Assembly: GCA_024734555.1 (NCBI GenBank)
Contig: JANPWX010000339.1
Coordinates: 915,411-979,410, forward strand
Source: Trochalopteron elliotii
Lineage: Eukaryota > Chordata > Aves > Passeriformes > Leiothrichidae
Direction: 5' to 3'
Length of the DNA stretch: 64,000 nucleotides
The stretch's first letter is position 1. Each line of letters starts with the position of its first letter. A program made the translations under genes and the position numbers. Below, piece after piece: positions 13,801 to 26,796 of the stretch. The notes under the pieces were generated by a model. The model made no database searches, was not told the origin of the DNA, and saw nothing but the letters and a program-made list of their open reading frames with translations.

Positions 13801-16800
13801 GAGCAATTGTGTAACCAAATCCAGCACCATTAGGTAATGCTATGGAAGTCTCAGACTTCCAAGTGCAGGACAGAGTTGTGTTTCACTCCAGGTTATGTTT
13901 CACTGGTAGTCCTGTGTTACCTGAAGGGCTGTGACTCTTCACTACCATCTAGAATTGCTCCTGTGATTTAACAAAACATGGCTCTTTTCCCCTTACTGCA
14001 AGAAACTCCTTGTCTTGGTGGTATATGCCTTATCAATTGTTACAGCCTAGCTGGCCTGCCCTTTGATATGATGGACTTTCACCTAATTTGACATAGCTCA
14101 GTGATTATCTCAAACTCTTACCTGTTTCATAGGCTTTAACTTGATTAGATTGCATTTTATGATTTTTTTTCCATGTGTTAAAGATTGTCTTGAATGGGTC
14201 CCTTGTCACAGTGTGATTCTCCTGTATGCTGTTACGTTTACTCATGTTTAAAGTGTGGTTGTACTGAATATGAAGTTTTAGAAATTGGTTTTAGAGCACT
14301 GTTCTCTCAGTGTCCCAGGCTTTGAGGGCAGGTTAATAAAGGTTTCATATACCTAGGCATCAGCATACAAGAAGTTATCTACAAGTGCCTAGGCATTTAT
14401 TGCATGCACATGCTATCATGATTAGACATCACTACACTCAACCTTGGTTGAAATACTGCATAGTCAGGTACATTTCCTGTAAAAGGCTTTTGGGCTGCTT
14501 GTGCAGTTTGCATATAGGTGGTTTTGTGGAACACAAACCTGACTTGTCCTGTGATGCTGAACACAGCAGGGTTTGTGTGACCTGCTTCCTGAAGGAGTCA
14601 GTCTGACTTAAACATATTTATGCTCTAAGTCTAATGTAGTATGTTTTGAAGTTTGAGTTGCTTTGATGACTTTCTAAATTACTGTGTGCAGATGTAAAAT
14701 GTTTGTTTTCTGTTATCCCTGAATGTGTCTCTTTCAGAGAGGGTTCTGCTTTCTAGGAGTTTAGCTTGTGTCTAACATTTGTAATCTGCAGCTTTTCTTA
14801 TTTAAGATGCTTGATGGAAGAATAACATTACAGGGCCTCAGTGTAAAACCTTGTCTCTTTGCTGTTGGTGGTTTTTTCTCATCTCACTAGCTACTGCTTA
14901 ATTATTTTCCTATGAATGAATGTAGCATCTGTATAATACTAAAAATTGACAGGTATTACTAGGAGTAAGTTGAAGCCTTCTGAGACCAAGAGAGGACTCA
15001 AATATTAATTTTCATTTTGACATGCAGGAAAACAGTAAAGGAACTGTGTAAAATTAGAGGACATGCACTATTTCCCAGCATGCTCTATTTTTAGCTCTGG
15101 AAAGCATCCAGGCCACAGATGAAGGAGCTGATTTCTTGAAGGGTCAGAAATATACGCAGAAGGCACCATTCAAAGATGTCTCAAGACACACCTTTCCCAC
15201 TCCTGTTGTTGGCAGGAGGATGTGCCAGAAGCTTCCTGCCTGTCAGTTCAGGGGCAGTGTAAGTGGCTGCATGAGAATGTGCAGATGACTGCCAGCATTG
15301 TCCCCTGGTCAGACAGTGCCTGTCCTTGTGCTGTTTCTGTGGCATCACTGGTGTTCACACCCTTGCAGACGGAAATGTCCATGTGGTCTGTAAGATTTGA
15401 AAGGCAAAATGAGTGTCTGGCAGGATGTAGGGACTAACCTCTTTTGGGGAGGGGGTATTTTGTTCATGATTGAGTGGTGTAAAGGCAAATGTTTCAAAAA
15501 AGTATTAGGAAAGAGTTCAGGGGAAAATAGATACTGTTTTTTTTAAAAAAGCAAAAAGCTCCCAGTACATACTTTGCTGTTCCTTACTCATACTAGATGA
15601 GTCACATCCATGCCAAACCCAAAGCTGCATCACCAGTGGTGACTCTGCGGATTAGATGTGTCACTTCTGAATAAGGAGTTCCTGAATCCTCTTTGTTGTG
15701 TGGATTAGGTACCAGCTGAACCTGTAAAAGCATTTAGATGGGTGCTATGAATAGGCTTTCCTTTAGAACGTGATAAAGCTTGTTTCAGTGATCAGAAACT
15801 TGTAACCTGCCATGTCCTCAAAGTCATCAGCAATGCAGTCACTACTTGTAAATTGTACTACTTCGTCTGCTGTGGCAAAAATAACAGCAAGTGTTGCAAT
15901 GTAAGGAGAGATGAGTATGAAAAGGGTTTTAAAATCCAAATACTTCTGATTGCTGACTTGCACTGGAATGCTGCACTTGCACCATTTTTCTTGTTAATTC
16001 AAATAAGCAGTGCTACCAAAGTGACCAGTATTGGCAGTAATGAAGAGAGATTGGGATCAGAACCCCACAGTCCTGTTTACTTGGGTACTGTGCTGGAATC
16101 AGATTCCTGGAAAGAGGCAAATGTGGGTGTGAGACAGAAAAAAAGGGCAGTGGTAAAAACAAAAGGTGGTAATAGCGAGACTGGTCTAAGGAAATGCAGG
16201 ATACAGTTGTCCTGACTTTGCTGTCCACAGATAGTGTCCTCCTGAGTAATAAATTTCCTTTTTGCCCCCAGGTAGAGACTGTTATCCTCTTGTTCTCTAT
16301 CCCCAACCCTACCTTCTCCAAGACTCACTTTTTCTGAATGGGAAGATTTAACAGTGTGTTCTTCCTTCAGGCTACGACTTCTGCCAAGTCCTCCAGTGGT
16401 TTGCTGAGAGGGTTGACCGAATCATCCTCCTTTTTGATGCCCATAAGCTGGATATATCTGATGAGTTTTCAGAGGCCATTAAGTCGTTCCGGGGTCAGGA
16501 TGACAAGATTCGAGTGGTGCTTAACAAGGCTGACCAGGTGGACACGCAGCAGCTGATGAGGGTCTATGGTGCACTCATGTGGTCCCTGGGCAAGGTGATC
16601 GACACGCCAGAGGTGCTGCGAGTCTACATTGGCTCCTTCTGGGCCCATCCTCTGCGAAACACGGACAATCGGAGACTCTTTGAGGCCGAGGCACAGGATC
16701 TCTTCAAGGATATCCAGAGTCTCCCACAGAAGGCTGCTGTGAGGAAACTCAATGATCTCATCAAAAGGGCAAGACTTGCAAAGGTAAGAAAGGAGAAGAA

Positions 16801-19800
16801 AACAAAGTTGAATGAACAGTCTCTGCTGCTCTCAGCATGTTCTTTCTTAACCTTCCCATTTTTTCTCTTGCTGTAAACTGTGTCTTTTTAGCACAGTTTT
16901 TAATCTTGGATTGAATTGTCACTTTTTCAAGGAAAAGATAGTCACCTGGGGACAAAGCTATTGGTAGCAGACAGGAACTCTCATTTCCTGTGCAGTTACA
17001 AAACAAAATGCGTTTTCCTTGGAACACATTTTAATGTGAACTAATCAAAAATTAAGAGGACTTCCAATTCCATTGGTATATGAATAGTTGTTTGGGAGTG
17101 TGTACCACTTCCTGTGTTGGCTTATTTAACTTTCTGAATACGAAGACAGACCTTCAGGGGGTTTTTGGTGGGGTTATTTTTTGGGGCTGGAGGGGGGCTG
17201 TTTGTTCGGGGATATTTTTGTGGTCTGAGCTTTAGGGCCATTAACTTTATGTAGAAGTCGCTTGTTTGAAAATTCCATTTAAAATCACAATGATGTTGTG
17301 TTAAAAGTTGCTCTAATCCTCAGATCCAGTCTGTTTTGTAAATCTTGGCAGCATTTTGTCCTTATTTGTTACAATCATTTTGGTATTGAAGGAGTGTCAG
17401 CCAAGTAATTTTTAGATATTTCTATGAAATGTAAAATAAAAATGGATAAAGGTAAATACAGAACGCAGTGCTCTTAGGGTTATGTTAGACAGTCACGGAA
17501 GGGGAATAAACTGTTTATCTACAGGAAAGCAGCAATGTAATCCAGTGTCATTTTTCTGCCTACCAAACTGCTCTCGTAGTACTGACAGTGAAAAATCGCT
17601 TTTTACAGCACTGAGTGTAGAGTTTCTTTTACCCTATTTCTGTGCTACCTTCTTCTTAATGTTTTCTAAAGCATTTACAGTAACTAGAAACAAAGGAAAT
17701 TCTTAACATGCTGTTAAATTTGGGCATTAGGCTTTTTTCTTTTTTTTTTTTGTTTTTCCTTAGGTGCTATGACTCACTCTCCCATTTTGAAGATGAGGAC
17801 TGTTCTTATCTACAAGAAACACATGTGCATACTGGCAGACCTTAGGCCACGTAGTATATGCATGTGAAACTGTTAGTGCTTATGAATTTTAAACATACTC
17901 TTCTGGGTTTGATAGAAATACTATTTTAGACATAAGATCCATAAAATTGCTTACAATTGTTTACAAATGCTGTAAAAAATACCCTTATTGAATCCATTCT
18001 GTGTTTCTGGAGAAATACTCATATCTATATTCTTAGAAAATTTCATGGGTTTATGCTTCTTTATGCTGGAGTTTTTTTCTCCTCTGTAGAAATGTACATT
18101 TATTTGCCATTAAAATGCACTCTTTTTAGATATGAGGAAGTAGTGTTGTGTGAAAGTTGTGAACTTAAGATGTGCACATAAAAACTGGCTACATCATTTT
18201 TCTTTTAAAAGCAAAGATTATTTTTTTCTGTTTCCTCCTTAACAAGTAATGAAATGCATGGGAGAGCAATTGCCATGTGCAGATCGTGTAAGATTTGTCT
18301 AGAATGCTATAATACACGTTTTATCATGGTTTGGTAGGTGCTAAGAATTATACTTACACAACACCAAAGCAATCACTTGGTTTTACTGATGCTTTTTAAT
18401 GGTAGTTTGTCTTCCCCCAGTCTTCAAAATTTTGCCTGTTTATTGCTCAAGAGTTTGATAGACATACCTAATTTTTAACTCTTTTTTTCTGTGTGTGTGA
18501 AAATTGTAAGTAACTTCTGTTTTGTGGACGGCTGCATTCTTCTTAAATGAACAAGGACCTGAGTTCTGTAAAGACATCCTGTTGTGGAGGTCATCTGTCT
18601 GCCATGGTCTTGGCCAGATCAGAGCTTGGGAGAGCAGTTCAGTAGCCATGCATTGCTTCAAAGAGAAGGCTCTGCCCTGGTGCCTTCCCTCTTGTGTGCA
18701 AAATGAGTCTCAATGTCCACACAATGAGCTGGATAGGTGAACTCACCTCAGTTAGGAAGTGCAACCACTGTTTCTGTTCCAGACCTGATCACTTGCTCTG
18801 TGGCCAAGCAGATCCTTTTGGGGGGGAAAGGTTGTGGGACAGTGGCAAGGGGGAGGAGATGAGTGGTTCAGAATAAAGGCTTAAGGAACGTGGGCAGGAT
18901 GGACATTTCAATGGCAATGCAAGAATCAGTGAGTTTAAAGACATCCTAAATTAATGTCTTTCCTTATAAGCTGGAAAGGCTCTACTTCTCTCCCTAGGGC
19001 TTCCCAAGGCAGCCATGGCATACTGCTCCTCTTGGGACTGGCTGCTCTGTCATCTGCATAGATGGCTGCATAAATACAGACTACAGGTACTCAGATTTCT
19101 GTGAGTAAATAGGTAGGAATGCAATATCACTTCAAATGAAGAGTCCTGCCACTTAGCATACTTTGATTACTGGAGGAATTATCCCATTGATTCCCACAAT
19201 GGCTGGTGAGGCAAATGAGTTACAAATCATACAGATGAACCAGTCTGGCTGGAGCTCTGTGTACAGTGTCAGGACATGGGGTTTGGGGTCTTGCTTTTTC
19301 TCTTGCTGTTGGTACTCAGAGTGCATTCTCCTTAAAACAGCAAATGTGCATCTGTATTTCTTTGAAATGTGTTTCCTTTCTCTCTGCCCCTCAAAGGAAT
19401 GCTGAAAGCAGCAAAAGCTAATAATAACTAACTGATAGCTAACTGTTCATGTAAACACTAAGCTCCAGAAACAGAAGTTGATAATATCTTTCCTTAGGGA
19501 AACATATTTCTGTTTCTTTTTATGACCTAAGTGGGGAACACTACTGCCTAGTGTCAGTAAACAGTAGTTTTGATTTCAGTTTTGCTTATTTTCAGGTTCA
19601 TGCTTATATCATCAGCTATCTGAAAAAAGAGATGCCCTCTGTATTTGGGAAAGAGAACAAGAAGAAGGAACTGATCAACAAGTTGCCAGAGATCTACATC
19701 CAGCTGCAAAGGGAACACCATATCTCAGCAGGGGACTTCCCTGAAGTCAAGAAAATGCAGGTAAGATGGTAGATTACCTTTCCACTGAAATAACTCTAAA

Positions 19801-22757
19801 CTGTGTAGCAGGATTGCCAATTTGGAAAAGGCAGAACAGAGTATCTCAGCATTACAGCTTAGGGTCTTTGGCAGTAGAGCAGTTGAAATGACAGTCATTT
19901 GACTGATATGACATTAGAGTGACTTGGAAGTGATAGAGACCAAAAAATAATGGTCACTTGCTTAGAGTGCATTCACTGATACAGGACTACATAAAGAATA
20001 TGAAAATAAGGATTCTGACCTTCTGTCGTTTGTACTTGGTCTCTCCTGGCATAAAGTACTAAAGGCTTTGTGCAAATAAAATGGCAGTGAACAGTCACGG
20101 GTTAATGGGCTTCTTGTTTTGAATCCTAAATGTGGTTATATTTATCATTTTTGTAATGGTATCAAATACTTGTGTAGGTGAATATATCCTTAGTCATAAG
20201 TTCATTTTTACTCTACTCTGTTGCTGTTTTTACTGGTACTGTTTCCCAGTGAGTGATAAAGGCAGTGTGTTACTTGAAAAGTTCAGCTTAAAAACTATTG
20301 CTTCCAAAAATAGTATTTTGCTTTTTTCCTGTCCTGTTAAGATTGTATTCTGTGAAGAAGAGAGAGAAGTTCTTGGTTTATACTCACGAGTAATTTTTTA
20401 ACACATTTTGTATCTTCCTCTTTTGAACTTTCTGCAGTCTTTCAACCAACTTTCTGACACTTTCTTGCCTTTTTATTTCTGTTCCCTGATTTGAGATGAG
20501 CTGTTTAGAAAATATCCTAGGGAAAAATGACTAATGCTGTGTTAGCAGTGATTTCAAGCATTAGTTTACAGTTTTTAGTCTCAGATCATAGGCTTCTTAA
20601 ATGGCCTTTGAATTAGAGGATAATTCAGCTTGAAAGCTGAAGAATGAGATCAGGAGCCTGCAGTTTGCTCTGACCATGGGCTAGTCGTGAGTATGATGGA
20701 GGATGTTTTCCAGACACATCATTCTCACAGTATATGTGGTACACTTGCACAGCTAATCATCAGGAGTGATGATTGGCTGATTATCTATAGGAAGGCACAA
20801 GTTCTTTCATGAACTAAAATACTTAGCCTGGGAATCAACGATTGGCATGAGATAGCAAATCATAGATGAAACACAAGATGTATTTTAGCTAAGTTTTCAC
20901 AGGCAGGATTGTTGGAAGGGTTTCATGAGTTAGGCTTTGAAAGGGGAATTTGTGGCAAAAGTCGACTCTTTCTTCCCTTGCTGCTTTTGTTTGTGATGCA
21001 GAATGAGAGATCTGGATATTGAAACAAAATTTGAATTGAACTCTTTCAAACTTACAGTACATGTCAGTTAAGCCTCAGCAGCAGATGGCAGCAAATATGT
21101 GCAGGAGACATCAGTCACCTCTGTAATGAGCAAAATTGTGTGCAAACAAAATTGTGTGAAAACAAAATTGTGCCAAAACAGATAGCAAGTTGACCTTTGC
21201 TTCCTGAGATTTATTGCACTACATAAATTTATTCTGATCAATGCTCTAAATAAGGTGATTGTGTAAAAATGTCACCTGAACAGAGTTGTTGGTAGACTGT
21301 TTTTACCCCATGCTCCAGGTTTCTTGGGTTCATATCATGATCATTTTGATATGTGTAGCAGCAGCTCCTTGAGGTGATAGATGGGATTTGTTAAAGCATT
21401 TTAACATCATTTTACAGAAAGTGGGAGGTGGTGATGTTTGGGTTTTTTTAGCCTTTTCCACTGCAACTTTCTCTTCCTGGCAAGCATTTTGCATTTAGAA
21501 AAAAATTAATAACTGTCTAAAGCATTTTTAATTTTCCAATGCTGTGGTGTGAAACATGCTTGGGCTTGTGTTGGAATAGTACATATCACCTAGGTAAACA
21601 TCTCACTGGTGTTAGTAGGAGGAAAACTGCATAAATTCTGCTGGGGCCATCTGACTTCATGAGTTCTGGCAGCACTGCTGTAAAACACTGCTGCTGTTAC
21701 CTCAACTCAGCTTTTCTTTATTGGTAAAGGACACTTCTCCCTGACCTAACCACAACCAAGAAGTCTAATCTATACAATCAGATCGGTCCTGCAAACATTT
21801 GATTATTTTTTTTAACTTTAAACACTTGCATAAGTGCTAGCAGGACTGAGGACTTATTTGCATGCTTTCATTGATGTTTGGCAAAAAAATCATCAAATGG
21901 AAAGTTGCTGGAGTAACATTCATCAACTGCTGTGGTTTTATCCACTGCACTTTGAAAATTGCATTGTAAATGTAATTTAATAGACAAACTCATACACTGC
22001 TACAAAATCATCTTAGTGTGTTTGATCAAATATATTGGTTGTATGGTACATATGTGTCACTTTTGTTTCTCCTTCAAGAGGAGTTTTAGCTATAGAAACA
22101 GCTTCAAAAGATACTTATTTTTGTTGAATTGTTACTTGATTATTTTAATTTGAAGCTCATTCTTTAAACTTTTCAATGCACTGGAGTAGTTTTTAACTAC
22201 TGTCACTGTGTCATTCACAGGAGCAGTTGGAGAATTGTGATTTCACTAAATTCCATTCTTTGAAACCAAAGCTGATTGAAACTGTGGATAACATGCTGGC
22301 CAACAAAATTGCCTCCCTGATGAACCTAATCAGACAGGAAGAGAGCAACATGCCCACAGAGATGGTACACGGTGGAGCATTTGATGGCACCATGGCAGGA
22401 CCTTTTGGCCATGGATATGGGGAAGGTGCTAAGGAAGGAGCTGATGAAGAGGAGTGGGTTGTTGCCAAAGATAAACCTGCTTACGATGAGATTTTCTACA
22501 CTCTGTCACCAATCAATGGCAAAATATCTGGGATTAGTGCAAAGAAGGAGATGGTGACTTCTAAACTACCCAACAGTGTCTTGGGGAAGATCTGGAAACT
22601 TGCAGACTGTGATGGCGATGGCATGTTGGATGATGAAGAGTTTGCGCTAGCAAAGCATCTCATCAAGATTAAACTGGATGGATATGAACTGCCTGGCACA
22701 CTACCTTCCCACCTGGTGCCACCATCTCACAGGAAACCTTTCCAGACAGTAGAATGA
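7679..22757 (+). CDS. EHD4: EHD4, EH domain-containing protein 4 (exons 2-6, 5' partial)
   Basis: EHD4 is an ATP-binding, dynamin-like membrane-remodelling protein of the endosomal recycling pathway. Five exons join in frame: 7679-7855, 12176-12273, 16371-16783, 19596-19760 and 22221-22757. They give about 463 residues of an expected 541 or so; the missing 78-79 (amphipathic N-terminus and P-loop GxxxxGKT) belong to exon 1 before the window. Visible motifs are DSPG (switch II/G3) in exon 3, NKAD (G4) in exon 4, a helical middle region in exons 4-6, and a C-terminal EH domain in exon 6 with an EF-hand loop beginning DCDGDGMLDDEEF. The sequence is nearly the same as mammalian EHD4 as I remember it, which favours EHD4 over EHD1, EHD2 and EHD3. 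The next gene, SPTBN5, starts about 12.6 kb downstream on the same strand. No frameshift or missing motif was seen. Confidence 0.95.
7856..12175 (+). other. EHD4 intron 2
   Basis: This is 4.3 kb of AT-rich intron. I see no exon, RNA gene or recognisable transposon in it. Short open frames, for example at 8402-9059 on the minus strand, are AT-driven and carry no family signal. Confidence 0.8.
12176..12273 (+). CDS. EHD4: EHD4 coding exon 3
   Basis: The acceptor TTCCTGCAG ends at 12175 and the donor G/GTCAGT follows 12273. The exon reads FMCSQLPNEVLKSISIIDSP and then GILSGEKQRISR with a split Gly. It carries the DxPG nucleotide-binding (G3) motif. GTCAGT is a somewhat weak but valid donor. Confidence 0.95.
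12274..16370 (+). other. EHD4 intron 3
   Basis: This is 4.1 kb of intron without a supportable internal gene or repeat. A T8-A6 fold-back occurs at about 15537-15550. It ends in a good polypyrimidine tract before exon 4. Confidence 0.8.
16371..16783 (+). CDS. EHD4: EHD4 coding exon 4
   Basis: The acceptor CTTCCTTCAG ends at 16370 and the donor AAG/GTAAGA follows 16783. This is the largest G-domain exon, 413 bp. It starts by completing a Gly and reads YDFCQVLQWFAERVDRIILL; it contains the NKAD specificity motif and the long helical segment ending NDLIKRARLAK. The exon ends in phase 0. Confidence 0.96.
16784..19595 (+). other. EHD4 intron 4
   Basis: This is 2.8 kb of intron. Its notable content is a G-run cluster at 17157-17211 and a long T-rich tract at 17730-17760. 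No coding or RNA gene was seen. Confidence 0.8.
17157..17211 (+). other. G-run cluster, extended-loop G-quadruplex candidate
   Basis: Five runs of four or more G lie on the + strand: 17157-17161, 17170-17173, 17183-17186, 17192-17197 and 17208-17211. Loops are about 5 to 10 bases, longer than the canonical 7-base limit in places. The cluster is about 370 bases into EHD4 intron 4, on the transcribed RNA sense. Confidence 0.45.
19596..19760 (+). CDS. EHD4: EHD4 coding exon 5
   Basis: The acceptor TTTTCAG ends at 19595 and the donor CAG/GTAAGA follows 19760. The exon has 55 codons, is phase 0 at both ends, and runs from VHAYIISYLKKEMPS to FPEVKKMQ. It is part of the helical domain that drives EHD membrane binding and oligomerisation. 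Confidence 0.95.
19761..22220 (+). other. EHD4 intron 5
   Basis: This is 2.5 kb of intron, AT-rich toward its 3' end. It contains a 16-bp tandem repeat at 21131-21178 and nothing else recognisable. Confidence 0.8.
21131..21178 (+). repeat. 16-bp tandem repeat, 3 units
   Basis: Three adjacent 16-base units start CAAAATTGTG, at 21131-21146, 21147-21162 and 21163-21178. They differ only in the last six bases. This is a small minisatellite in EHD4 intron 5. Confidence 0.85.
22221..22757 (+). CDS. EHD4: EHD4 coding exon 6 (last) with EH domain and stop
   Basis: The acceptor TCATTCACAG ends at 22220 and TGA is at 22755-22757. The exon has 178 codons plus the stop. It starts EQLENCDFTKFHSLKPKL, passes through an acidic linker with EGADEEEWVVAKDKP, and ends in an EH domain. 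The EF-hand loop near 22606-22644 has Asp at loop positions 1, 3 and 5 and Glu at 12. The EH domain binds NPF-type peptides in partners (family knowledge). The last residues are FQTVE. Confidence 0.96.
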   Translation, partial: EQLENCDFTKFHSLKPKLIETVDNMLANKIASLMNLIRQEESNMPTEMVHGGAFDGTMAGPFGHGYGEGAKEGADEEEWVVAKDKPAYDEIFYTLSPINGKISGISAKKEMVTSKLPNSVLGKIWKLADCDGDGMLDDEEFALAKHLIKIKLDGYELPGTLPSHLVPPSHRKPFQTVE

Positions 22758-23968
22758 ACAATACAAGGAGAAGAATGAGGATTTTGAAAATCCCACAGGA
22801 AATGTGTTGAAAATACCAAAATTTGAAGTTAAGCTTAGATCCTTAAACCTCACAGCACATTTCACGTACGCTATTGAAGTTATGAGCATGGCAGGAGGGA
22901 AACATTTGTGTCGCTGTCCCTGCTGACCTTCACTCAGACATGCTTATCACAAGTGCCTTATAATAGCTCTGTCATAAGGTGAAAATGTTTTTCTAGTCCT
23001 GTGTCTGTGTCTTGCTGCCGTTACAACCATAAAGCAGAAAAGACCATGCATAAAAGTTGCTGACCTTCACCAAACCTAAATACTTATCAACCCTATGTGT
23101 CTCCAAACCATTCTAAATAGCACGCTGAAGCTCAAAATGTTAAATTCACTTGCCTATGCAAGGAATATTTAGATGTTAAAAATGTACTTTAAGCCATTGA
23201 GTGAATGTCAGCATCTCTATAGTCTAAGAAAAGGCTGATATAAAAGGAATTTTTTTTTCTTTTTTTTATTTAATTGGAATTAGAAAAAGATAGAAGAGTG
23301 ATGAGGAGAGTCTTGTAAGTGCTCAGAATATGAGCAAACTTGTTTTAAAACTTCAAAGTCTATCTGGAACTGCAGAATACTAAAATTATTTTTTTAATCT
23401 GTCATTGTGTCTTATCTGAAGAACAGCTTCTTCAATTCTACACAGCACTATATATTCAGTATTATCATTAGAAGAACTGAGATCTCCTTTGTTCCTTGGA
23501 TTTATAATTTTCTTTGTGGTTTAAGCTTAGCTTCTCTGCAGACAATGAATTTCTGAATGGTTCAAAGTGACAGCAGAATGGTTTCTTAAGCTAAAAGAAC
23601 CATGTTTGCATTGAAATTAAGCCTCACTTTCTGTTCAGAAAAGGTGTATTGCTCAAAGTCAACCTCTTCAAAGTGCACCAAATTGTCTCGGGATATTTTC
23701 ATTGGTATTTAATTTCTATTTACAGCTAATTATACAGTTATGACTGTGTATTTTTTAATATATAATATATTTAAGAGAAGTTTTTAACTCTTTTGCCAAC
23801 ATGTAGCTGACAACCACAAAAGAAAGATGAAATTCCCTTCCCATGGTGGCAGATTTGAAGGATGGGGAGGCTAATAGGGACTGTTAAATTGACTATAATA
23901 AATTATAGACTCCTTCCTCCAAATATTGCTCCTTTATTGAAAACAATCCATGAAAGGAATGGATGCTT

Positions 23969-23974
23969 AATAAA
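23969..23974 (+). promoter_or_regulatory. EHD4: Candidate proximal poly(A) signal of EHD4
   Basis: AATAAA lies about 1.2 kb after the stop codon, with another AATAAA at 23897-23902. The downstream sequence is not GT-rich, so use of either is uncertain. Confidence 0.3.
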
Positions 23975-24638
23975 CATTTATTTCCCAACAAAACACAATC
24001 AAAGTTGAACATACTGTCTGCTAACAACTGATTTTTTTCAGTACCTTAAAAGAAGGCAAGTCTTTGGCCCTGTGAACTTTCAGGGAGGGCCAGTTCTTTC
24101 CTAAAATCAAATCTGGTAGTCAATTCTGGTTTATGTGTATGAGCAGGAATTGACTTGTATTCCATTTGTAATAGGAAACACCCTACACATCAAAAGTACT
24201 GTAGTTTTGAGCACTTTTTTGTTAAGTCTCAGTGAATGGCAGCAGCAATGCCTTCTGAGACAGAGCAAGCCAAAAACTGTTTTAAAATCCTTGCAATAGG
24301 GGTGGGGAGGAAAATAGTTTGGATATTGTCTCCCAGTTAAGGTTTTAGTCACACTTCCATGTACAGTTTTGTAGGTGATCTAAGAAAAGCCTCAGCTTCT
24401 TTTTTCACATCATATATTTGTAGGTTGTCAGGTTTAATACTTCACATCTTTCTGGACCTCTTATCTTTCTGCATCTGTTCTATTCTGAGGTGCAATTTCC
24501 ATGAACTTTGTCAGGGCTCTTCTGTGGGGAAACAATGATGCTATTTTAAGTAATGGCAGAACACCACCTTTACCTTGCCAGGTTTCTAGGCCTGTATCAA
24601 GGATGTCCTGGCATAGTCAGATTGTTCTGAGGACTTGA

Positions 24639-24655
24639 TTTTTTTTTTTTTTTTT
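24639..24655 (+). repeat. Poly(T) tract, 17 bases
   Basis: A simple homopolymer in the probable EHD4 3' UTR. No element body was recognised next to it. Confidence 0.9.
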
Positions 24656-26790
24656 AATCCTTATATGTTTTTCCTATCATTCAAGCATACCAGCTTTATT
24701 TCTGTTAGACCTAAATTAGGAGCCAAATTAACCTTAGTGCATCCCTGTGCACTTCAGTAAAGCTGTGAAACTTTATGCTGAGTCTACCTGTGTGACTGCA
24801 CATCTTCAGAGTAACTATTTTCTATGTAATTTATTTTTGATTGAACAAAAAGTAGTCTATAGACATTGCAGGTGTCAAGAAAAAGAGAAAGGCTGCAGAA
24901 GTAGTAGCATGTGTTTGTTTGTGGGTAGTGTCTGCAGTCAGTACCACTTTATACACTACTGACCAGCTTAGTACTAGTGACTGACTTGATCAGGAAAGCC
25001 ACCAGGAGAAGGAATGCAAGTTTGTGTATTGTGACTACTGTAGTGTAGGCAAAGCTGAGAGATCTGGGAAGCAGCTGATCTTCTGACTCTGCCTTACCTC
25101 GCTTTGCAGCAGCACAGGGCTGCAGGGGTGGGCTCATGCTTGAGTTCCCACCACATGTAGCTTCCAGGGGTGATGCTCCAGACACATTGGAGCCATGTGA
25201 TCCCATGCCATTAGAAATACCCTCCTTCAGTGAGAAGAGTAGGACAGTTTCTGTGGTTTTATTTTTCTGGTTTTGTTGGTAGTAAAATGGAGAACACAGC
25301 CTTTTCCTCAGTCTCTGTGACAATATGCTAACTTGGTCTTAAGGCAGACAAATTGAAATACATCATTTTGATAAGTTAAAATATTTTGCCTAGATGGGGT
25401 TGTAGTATGTTGCTTTGTGTTCCTGTAGAATTTGGAAGATGAATGCATGAAGCATGTATAGGAGTAGAAGTGGATTTTCTCTGGCTGTCTGGAGAAATAG
25501 AAGTGTTTCATGGTTGGCATCCACGGCTACATAAATGTATTTCTAGGTATGTGGTACAGTGAACTAGCATCACACTTAGATGATAGGAATAAAGTACATT
25601 TCATGTGAACTTCAAACAGCAGTTTCTTGCACAACTAAACTGATGGAGTAGATTGTTGTTGCTCTGGGGAGGGGATCTCTCCTCACTACGTCCTCGCGGG
25701 TCCATGGGCCTCCCCCATTTGCCTTGCTGCCTGTCTGCAAGCCTGTTCAGTTAAACCAGCCACACACAACTCTTTGGATAATGTTGTGTGGAGTTAGTGA
25801 ATCTGTGTGTTAAAAGCATGGGAAGTGAGCAGGATTGCCTTCTCTCAGGATAGTGTGCTCTTAGTAGTTATTGGTAACAGCAGTATGAGGTAATCTTGGT
25901 GTTCAGTTTGTTACTAATGTCTGCCAAATAAAGGTGAAGATGTTGGATTGGTTGGACATTTTGTGCCTAGGATTCTAATAACATCTTCTGCAGGATCATT
26001 CAAAGCTTCTGTAAGTCATCCTGTGAAATCTGCCCACTGACGTAGCCTACTGTCTTAAACTAAAGTATAAACTACTGCTTTTATCTTTTCTCCAACTACT
26101 CCACAGCAGAGTTTTAATTTGCAGCCCTAGTTCTATTCCTTCAGAAATTGTGAGTTCTTGTTATAGATTAGAACTGAAAATGTAGGGCTATTGTTCATAA
26201 CCACAGTACAGGACACTGAGAGACTTAAAAGCTGTGACAGCTTGAAATTGGAGAGTTTACAAAGATTTTTAAGTCAGGGTGAGGTCCCAGTTGTTAATTA
26301 GGTGTGGTGTGAATTTGTGTGGAGCCTGGTCTCAAAGCAGCAGGTATGTGGTCCCTGGCTTTCAAAACTGTTTATTGCCAGCACTTGAAATGCACCCTCT
26401 TTTTCTTTCTGTCACTTCCTTCCCTTCATGGTGTGCACTCATTTTGGTGGCTCTTTAAATTGTTAGATCTCAAGCAGAGTTTGAGGTGTATGGTTTGATG
26501 GATATGTGTAACTTAGCACTGAGAGAACGATCATGAACATCATTTTCTATTTCACATGCTTACCTTTCTAATATTTTTGTTAAACACTGTTTTCACTTAA
26601 AAGGCACTCTGATTTTTGAGGAAAAGCTTGATCTGTGCAGTGTGTTTCAGTTTGTCCAACTAGGCAAACAAAGTTGTAAGTTCATTATTGTTGCACTTTC
26701 ATTACACAGTAAATTCTTTGCAGATACTGTAATATATTTTAATATGCTTTGTAATCATTTTTAGAAAGCACTGATAAAAATTGCTGATTT

Positions 26791-26796
26791 AATAAA
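26791..26796 (+). promoter_or_regulatory. EHD4: Best candidate distal poly(A) signal of EHD4
   Basis: AATAAA on the sense strand is preceded by TGTAATATATTTTAATATG-type upstream sequence and followed by a GT-rich element from about 26818. Of the hexamers in the region it has the best-placed downstream element. Confidence 0.5.

Noticed and set aside
24949..25323. Minus-strand open frame of 124 codons downstream of EHD4
   Set aside because: It is within the probable EHD4 3' UTR on the opposite strand, with no homology or splice support.
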